Of a stretch of 9,587 bases of DNA, positions 6,593 through 9,587 are shown one piece after another. Origin of the DNA: DATAFO01 sp046728935. GTDB lineage: Bacteria > Actinomycetota > Thermoleophilia > Solirubrobacterales > 70-9. The position numbers and the translations under genes were made by a program. The notes under the pieces are model-generated. The model was not told where the DNA came from, made no database searches, and was given only the letters and a program-made list of their open reading frames with translations. The DNA lies in the NCBI GenBank assembly GCA_046728935.1, contig JBKPFS010000054.1, forward strand, positions 1 to 9,587, written 5' to 3'. Position 1 is the first letter of the stretch. Every line of letters begins with the position of its first letter.

Positions 6593-6949
6593 ATGCCCAC
6601 AGCTACGAAGACCGCCGCGCCTAGCTGGACCTGTGTCCGCTGCGAGGTGACGATCCGCTACCTCCCCGGCCACAAGCCCGCCGGCTCGCCCTCGGGCTGG
6701 AGCAAGAAGAACGGCCAGCACTACTGCCTCAACTGCCGGCGCGAGCTGGCCGCCGAGGAGGGCTTTGCCAACGCTCCCGACGACATGCCGATGGAGAAGC
6801 GGGTCAAGCTCCGCACCACGGCCGTCGTCGAGTTCGAGATCCTTCGCGATCCCGAGCGGCCGAACGGCGAGATCGCCAAGGTCGCGCACTGCTCGATTCC
6901 CGCCGTCGCCAAGGCGCGCCAGCGGCTCGAGCAGCCGAAGCGCGCTTAG
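6593..6949 (+). CDS. Small zinc-ribbon protein with helix-turn-helix-like C-terminus
   Basis: The 118-residue basic protein has an N-terminal zinc ribbon with two CxxC knuckles, C14/C17 (TCVRCE) and C45/C48 (YCLNCRR), separated by a 27-residue loop containing GHKPAGSPSGW. A C-terminal segment (about 70-113) ends in GEIAKVAHCSIPAVAKARQR, which reads as a helix-turn-helix: one helix, a turn at CS, and a recognition-like helix rich in Ala, Lys and Arg. Together these suggest a nucleic-acid-binding or transcription-associated protein, but I know no characterised homologue and give no gene name. The start is ATG 6593, preceded by AAGGAG 11 bases upstream, a rather long spacing. The frame is open back to 6485, but that part has no ribosome-binding signal and is probably untranslated leader. 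The gene is convergent with 7004-7309, with 54 bp between the stops and no clear terminator there. Confidence 0.8.
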   Translation: MPTATKTAAPSWTCVRCEVTIRYLPGHKPAGSPSGWSKKNGQHYCLNCRRELAAEEGFANAPDDMPMEKRVKLRTTAVVEFEILRDPERPNGEIAKVAHCSIPAVAKARQRLEQPKRA

Positions 6950-7003
6950 CCGCAGCCCAACCGCTCTACCTACAGACGGCCGCCGTGGCCCACCTGTGCG
7001 CGC

Positions 7004-7309
7004 CTACTCGTCCAGCTCGATCTGCGGGTGGACCGTGAACTTCACCCGCTCGTCCTCGATCTCCGCGTCGAGGACCTTATCGGCGAGGACGTCCGCGGTC
7101 GCAGAGTCGACGTAGAGCGGCGTGCCCTCGACCACCGCGTCGTCGGGGTCGGGGTCGGTGACGACGTCGAGGAGGAGCGCCATCTGCGGGCCGGTGCCGT
7201 TCATCGATCCGGAGTGCGCGGTGATCCGAACCGCGGCGCCGTCGGGCACGTCGGACTGGGCGATGATCGCTTCCACGGCTTCGACCGCGTTGGGCGTGAG
7301 GGCGAGCAT
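7004..7309 (-). CDS. HesB/IscA-fold protein lacking the cluster cysteines
   Basis: The 101-residue acidic protein has the outline of the HesB/IscA/ErpA A-type iron-sulphur carrier family: an opening MLALTPNAVEAVEAII helix, a strand with AAVRITAHSG, MALLLDVV, the EGTPLYVDSATADVL segment characteristic of the family, and a closing strand. It contains no cysteine at all, whereas A-type carriers bind iron or clusters through three conserved cysteines, two of them near the C-terminus. It ends instead in TVHPQIELDE. A cluster-carrier role in the usual sense is therefore unlikely; such HesB-like proteins are known but uncharacterised as far as I recall. ATG 7309 is preceded by GAAGGAG four bases upstream. 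The frame extends to 7360, but that part lacks a Shine-Dalgarno. It lies 68 bp downstream of the YrhK-like gene on the same strand. Confidence 0.78.
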   Translation of the reverse strand: MLALTPNAVEAVEAIIAQSDVPDGAAVRITAHSGSMNGTGPQMALLLDVVTDPDPDDAVVEGTPLYVDSATADVLADKVLDAEIEDERVKFTVHPQIELDE

Positions 7310-7377
7310 GGGTCTCCTTCCCTGGGCGGGCGACAGGGGGTCGGCATCGGGTTCCCTCAATGCCGCCGGCCCAAACC

Positions 7378-8001
7378 TCAGGCGGCATCCCGGGCGCGGT
7401 GCCGCGGTACCAGCAGCGCGGCGGCCCAGAAGAAGCAGACCGCGCCGAGCAGGGTCCCGGAGGTGGCGAGCGAGACGTCGAGGAGGTCCCCCGTGTCGGG
7501 CACTACGTAGGCGGCGATCGCCGAAAAGCCGAAGAAGACCGAGCCCACGAGATTGAGGTCGGCTATCCGACGAGAGACCCGATCCTCCGAGCGCGCGGCG
7601 CGCGCGGCGAACGCGCTCGAGATCAGGAAGCAGATCGACCCGGCCGCGTCGGGTGTCCAGACGAGGAGGTTCTCCGCGGTGGCACCCGCCTCCTCGATGC
7701 GGTCGCTCATCGCCAGGAAGGTGTCGACGTTGAACCAGAGCGTGCCGCCGAACTGGACGATCGCCGCCCAGACCTCGAGGCGCACGCCGCGGGCGGTGCG
7801 CAACTGCTCGAAGGCGGCCGTGGTGAAGAAGATCGAGCCGACGAAGTAGGTCACGCCGACGGCGGTGTCGGAGAGCTTCGACGCCGCGGGGAGAGAGGCG
7901 AGCGCGAAGCAGGCCGACCCGATCATGAACAGCACGCCGATTCGCCTCTGGTCGCGCTCGGCGGCGCGGGCGGAGATGACCGCTGCGCCGGCGGCGCTCA
8001 T
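7378..8001 (-). CDS. Six-helix YrhK-like integral membrane protein
   Basis: The 207-residue protein has six predicted membrane helices, at about 21-39, 47-65, 78-97, 114-134, 148-167 and 178-198, with short basic ends (RDQRR before helix 1, RHRAR at the C-terminus). Five of the six helices carry a G-[ST]-x-x-[FW] motif near their start: G28, G55, G86, G121 and G153. The sixth has a degenerate version at G182. This repeated pattern, and segments such as FFVGSIFF-like VGSIFF and FNVDTF, match the actinobacterial membrane proteins often annotated as YrhK-domain proteins, of unknown function. The ATG at 8001 lacks a Shine-Dalgarno and lies 23 bp after the stop of the SDR gene, so translation is probably coupled or reinitiating within one transcript. 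No cofactor-binding or catalytic residues stand out. Confidence 0.78.
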   Translation of the reverse strand: MSAAGAAVISARAAERDQRRIGVLFMIGSACFALASLPAASKLSDTAVGVTYFVGSIFFTTAAFEQLRTARGVRLEVWAAIVQFGGTLWFNVDTFLAMSDRIEEAGATAENLLVWTPDAAGSICFLISSAFAARAARSEDRVSRRIADLNLVGSVFFGFSAIAAYVVPDTGDLLDVSLATSGTLLGAVCFFWAAALLVPRHRARDAA

Positions 8002-8006
8002 CCGCG

Positions 8007-8030
8007 GCGACTAGCGGGCCGCGACTAGCG
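8007..8030. repeat. 10-bp direct repeat around the SDR stop codon
   Basis: GCGACTAGCG is found at 8007-8016 and 8021-8030, the second copy containing the TAG stop of the SDR gene on the minus strand. The two copies span the 23-bp gap to the YrhK-like gene. The likeliest origin is a small local duplication; no function is implied. Confidence 0.6.
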
Positions 8031-8672
8031 CGCGAGGGCGCCGATCGCCTCGGTGATCGGCGTCTCGCCGTTCAGGAGATCGAACGCGACGCCGGCCGTG
8101 CCCGGCTCGTCGAGCGCGGCGACGATGGTCGCCGCGACGTCCTCACGGGTCACCTGGCCGCGGCGTGAGAGCGGGGTCCCGACCTCGATCAGCCCGGTGC
8201 CGGGGTCGTTGGTGAGCCCGCCCGGGCGCACGATCGTGAACTCGAGGCCCGAGGCGCTGAGCGCCTCGTCCGCGTCGCGCTTCGCCTCGTAGTAGGGGCG
8301 CATCTGATCCGACCACCCGCCCTCGCGGTCGGCGCCCATCGCGCTCACTATCACGTAGCGGTCGACGCCGGCCGTCTTGCAGGCCTCGATCAGCTTCACC
8401 GCCGCGCCGTAGTCGACGGTGCGCTTTCGCTCCGGGCCCGACCCGGGGCCGGCGCCCGCGGCGAAGACGACCGCATCGGCGCGGGCGAGATTGGGGACGA
8501 GGTCGCCGTCGCCCTCGAGGTCGAAGAGCACGGGCTCCGCGCCGGCCGCCACCAGGTCGCCCGACTGCGCGTCGTCGCGGATGATCCCCCGCGGCTGATC
8601 GCCGCGGTCGGAGAGAAGCCGCGCCAGGCGCAGGGCGATCTTGCCGTGACCGCCGGCGATCAGGACGTCCAT
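8025..8672 (-). CDS. Atypical SDR family NAD(P)-binding oxidoreductase (NmrA/YwnB-like)
   Basis: The 215-residue protein is a Rossmann-fold atypical short-chain dehydrogenase/reductase. The dinucleotide-binding glycine motif GGHGKIA is at 7-13, right after the first strand. The second strand is followed by R28/R32, which suits NADP. DAVVFAAGAG (66-75) is the usual fourth-strand motif, YVIVSAMGAD (106-115) the strand before the active site, Y127-x3-K131 a possible catalytic pair, and VRPGGLT (148-154) the signature of the SDR_a5 subgroup. Length and motifs fit a complete enzyme. Substrates of this subgroup are mostly unknown, and some members are redox sensors rather than enzymes. ATG 8672 has no Shine-Dalgarno but a TAGCCT -10 exactly six bases upstream. 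That promoter lies in the 19-bp gap after the coiled-coil gene. The YrhK-like gene follows 23 bp downstream and is probably co-transcribed. Confidence 0.88.
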   Translation of the reverse strand: MDVLIAGGHGKIALRLARLLSDRGDQPRGIIRDDAQSGDLVAAGAEPVLFDLEGDGDLVPNLARADAVVFAAGAGPGSGPERKRTVDYGAAVKLIEACKTAGVDRYVIVSAMGADREGGWSDQMRPYYEAKRDADEALSASGLEFTIVRPGGLTNDPGTGLIEVGTPLSRRGQVTREDVAATIVAALDEPGTAGVAFDLLNGETPITEAIGALAR

Positions 8673-8684
8673 GAGACGAGGCTA
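8673..8684 (-). promoter_or_regulatory. Leaderless promoter of the SDR gene
   Basis: On the minus strand TAGCCT (8684-8679) is followed by CGTCTC and the ATG at 8672. The -10 hexamer is identical to that of the acetolactate synthase gene, at the same distance. It sits within the 19-bp gap after the 8692-9105 gene, so the SDR can be transcribed independently of that gene. No -35 element is seen. Confidence 0.6.
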
Positions 8685-8691
8685 TCGGGCG

Positions 8692-9105
8692 TCAGCTCGC
8701 GGGGACGGCCTGGTCGTCGCCGCGACCGATCTTGCGCTCGCGCTCGGACGCCTCAGCGTCGTGGTAGGCGGCGATCCGGCCGGCGTAGCTCACGCGCTCC
8801 TCGAACTCGGCCGCCTGAGCGGAATGCGTCTCGGCCTGCGTGGCGTGGATCTCGGACTGCTCCGCGTACTCGTCGGCGAGCTTCGCGTGGTGCTCGGCCT
8901 CGCGGCGGTGGATCTCCGCCTCCTTGCCGAGCTCGCGGGCGCGCTGGGCGCTCGCCTTGGCCTGGCGGCGATGCTCCACCGCCTCGGTGGTCTCGCGATC
9001 GCGCTCCACTCGGCGCGTGATCATCACGCCACGCGCGAGGGCCACGGCGAATGCGAGCAGCACCGTGCCCCAGGCCATCACGAGTATCCAACCCACGGTT
9101 GTCAC
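8692..9105 (-). CDS. Membrane-anchored coiled-coil protein with His/aromatic heptad repeat
   Basis: The 137-residue protein begins with one hydrophobic helix (about 4-28, GWILVMAWGTVLLAFAVALA), followed by ITRRVER as a cytoplasmic-side positive charge cluster. From about residue 33 to 125 it is a highly charged, alanine-rich helix with no proline or glycine breaks apart from G60 and G109, as expected for a long coiled coil. Within it a seven-residue repeat of the type A-E-x-H recurs, with His or an aromatic at 66, 73, 80, 87, 94 and 101, and H45 and H115 in the same phase. The function is unknown; it resembles small single-pass proteins that form a cytoplasmic scaffold. GTG 9105 is taken as the start because it precedes the membrane helix. 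There is no Shine-Dalgarno, and a weak AAACCT -10-like hexamer lies six bases upstream. It diverges from the CFA synthase gene. Confidence 0.78.
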   Translation of the reverse strand: MTTVGWILVMAWGTVLLAFAVALARGVMITRRVERDRETTEAVEHRRQAKASAQRARELGKEAEIHRREAEHHAKLADEYAEQSEIHATQAETHSAQAAEFEERVSYAGRIAAYHDAEASERERKIGRGDDQAVPAS

Positions 9106-9132
9106 CGGGCGAGGTTTACCCCCAATGGGGGT
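9106..9132 (-). promoter_or_regulatory. Possible leaderless promoter with perfect inverted repeat for the coiled-coil gene
   Basis: On the minus strand AAACCT (9117-9112) lies six bases before GTG 9105. It is a poor TANNNT match, or TAAACC if shifted by one base. Directly upstream is a perfect inverted repeat with 7-base arms, ACCCCCA-A-TGGGGGT (9118-9132). A protein binding this repeat would overlap the promoter. Only the symmetry is certain. Confidence 0.4.
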
Positions 9133-9184
9133 GCCTTAACCCTGGGCTAGTCCCCTGGTAAGGACTGCTCACGCGACCTTTCGC

Positions 9185-9208
9185 GGGGCCGTCAGGCCGC
9201 GCGGCCCC
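9185..9208. repeat. Inverted repeat GGGGCCG/CGGCCCC in the divergent region
   Basis: Seven-base perfect arms at 9185-9191 and 9202-9208 enclose a 10-base loop. A direct repeat, GTCAGGC at 9191-9197 and 9210-9216, is woven through it. It lies 20-43 bases upstream of the CFA synthase -10, a position suiting an operator or activator site. Confidence 0.5.
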
Positions 9209-9227
9209 TGTCAGGCGTTAACCGGTC

Positions 9228-9239
9228 TAGATTCCCCAC
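9228..9239 (+). promoter_or_regulatory. Leaderless promoter of the CFA synthase gene
   Basis: TAGATT at 9228-9233 is followed by CCCCAC and the ATG at 9240. This is the fourth good example in this window of a TANNNT element six bases ahead of a start codon without a Shine-Dalgarno. Confidence 0.6.
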
Positions 9240-9587
9240 ATGGCCTTCGCGCGCACGGCGCCGCTTCGCCGTCAGCTCGAGCGCGCGCTCCCCGAGCGCC
9301 CGTTCACGGTCCGCTTCTGGGACGGAAGCCGCGTCGACGCTAACGACGGCAGCGCGGGCGCCAACGGGGCGGGGCCGACCTTCACCGTGTGCTCGCCGCG
9401 CGCCGTCGCCCACGCGCTCCGCGCCCCGGGTCAGCTCGGGATCGGGCGCGCCTACGTCGCCGGCGAGCTCGAGGTCGACGACCTCGACCGGGTCATCGAC
9501 CTGCTCGACGGTTGGAAGCCGCCGCCGCTCGACGGCGCCGCGCGGGCGCGGCTGGCGCTCGCCGCCCTTGCGGCCTGCGGGCTGACG
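9240..9587 (+). CDS. Cyclopropane-fatty-acyl-phospholipid synthase, N-terminal part (runs off window)
   Basis: The frame from ATG 9240 stays open for 116 codons to the window edge. The translation matches the N-terminal domain of the CFA synthase/mycolic-acid cyclopropane synthase family: ALPERPFTVRFWDGSRV, then FTVCSPRAVAHALRAPGQ, then LGIGRAYVAGELEVDDLD. This is followed by IDLLDGWKPPPLD and the start of an Ala/Leu/Arg-rich helix. Full-length members are about 400 residues or more, with a SAM-binding methyltransferase domain that would lie beyond the window. They transfer a methylene group from S-adenosylmethionine to the double bond of a membrane lipid acyl chain. A short glycine-rich insert (NDGSAGANGAG, residues 35-45) lies between the first two strands. 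With the catalytic domain absent here, related SAM-dependent methyltransferases sharing this N-terminal domain remain possible. Transcription appears leaderless. Confidence 0.85.
   Translation, partial: MAFARTAPLRRQLERALPERPFTVRFWDGSRVDANDGSAGANGAGPTFTVCSPRAVAHALRAPGQLGIGRAYVAGELEVDDLDRVIDLLDGWKPPPLDGAARARLALAALAACGLT

Noticed and set aside
6950..7003. Bidirectional terminator between the convergent genes at 6949 and 7004
   Set aside because: The only symmetry, ACGGC-C-GCCGT, has a one-base loop and no T-run, so it cannot be supported as a terminator.
7310..7360. Extension of the HesB-like protein to a start at 7360
   Set aside because: The extra 17 residues do not match the family, and ATG 7309 is preceded by a strong GAAGGAG.
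7310..7377. Separate promoter or terminator between the YrhK-like and HesB-like genes
   Set aside because: No TANNNT element at useful spacing and no convincing hairpin were found, so whether the HesB-like gene is co-transcribed is left open.
8646..9150. Plus-strand frames (8646-9020, 8671-9150, 8840-9139) opposite the coiled-coil gene
   Set aside because: They are antisense shadows of a regular heptad-repeat gene. The repeated codons create repetitive antisense translations without their own initiation signals.

Overview
This window is a GC-rich (about 70% by eye), densely packed stretch of what looks like an actinobacterial chromosome. High-GC codon use, GTG starts, -10 elements of the TANNNT type placed for leaderless transcription, and a large zinc-ribbon/cyclase/ATPase/TPR regulator all fit a soil actinobacterium. 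From recall of similar proteins, Thermoleophilia/Solirubrobacterales is my best guess, but a homology search would have to confirm it. I see no mobile element, phage gene, CRISPR array, tRNA or rRNA.

Layout. Bases 58-4600 are all on the minus strand: a small cysteine-containing hypothetical protein (58-357), a 90-residue dimeric alpha/beta-barrel protein (405-677), a 1139-residue regulator with two zinc ribbons, a class III cyclase homology domain, an AAA-type ATPase domain and TPR-like repeats (755-4174), and an MpsC/DUF2294 protein (4232-4600). A 143-bp divergent region separates these from a stand-alone AlsS-type acetolactate synthase (4744-6399, plus strand) and a zinc-ribbon/helix-turn-helix-like small protein (6593-6949, plus). 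Facing these is a minus-strand cluster, read from right to left: a membrane-anchored heptad-repeat protein (8692-9105), an atypical SDR NAD(P)-binding protein (8025-8672), a six-helix YrhK-like membrane protein (7378-8001) and a cysteine-free HesB/IscA-like protein (7004-7309). The right edge holds the start of a cyclopropane-fatty-acyl-phospholipid synthase (9240 onward, plus strand), which runs off the window.

How the genes work together. No pathway is complete here. The acetolactate synthase has no small subunit or ilvC beside it. The SDR and YrhK-like genes are close enough to be co-transcribed. The coiled-coil and CFA synthase genes diverge from a shared 134-bp region rich in inverted repeats. 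The clearest genome-level pattern is a split in initiation signals. Four genes (755-4174, 4744-6399, 8025-8672, 9240 onward) lack a Shine-Dalgarno sequence and instead have TANNNT exactly six bases before the start codon. Four others (405-677, 4232-4600, 6593-6949, 7004-7309) have clear Shine-Dalgarno sequences.

I did not find a convincing new multi-gene system. The items most worth a second look are the likely inactive cyclase domain in the large regulator, the His/aromatic heptad-repeat membrane protein, the cysteine-free HesB-like protein, and several palindromes or tandem repeats at promoters.
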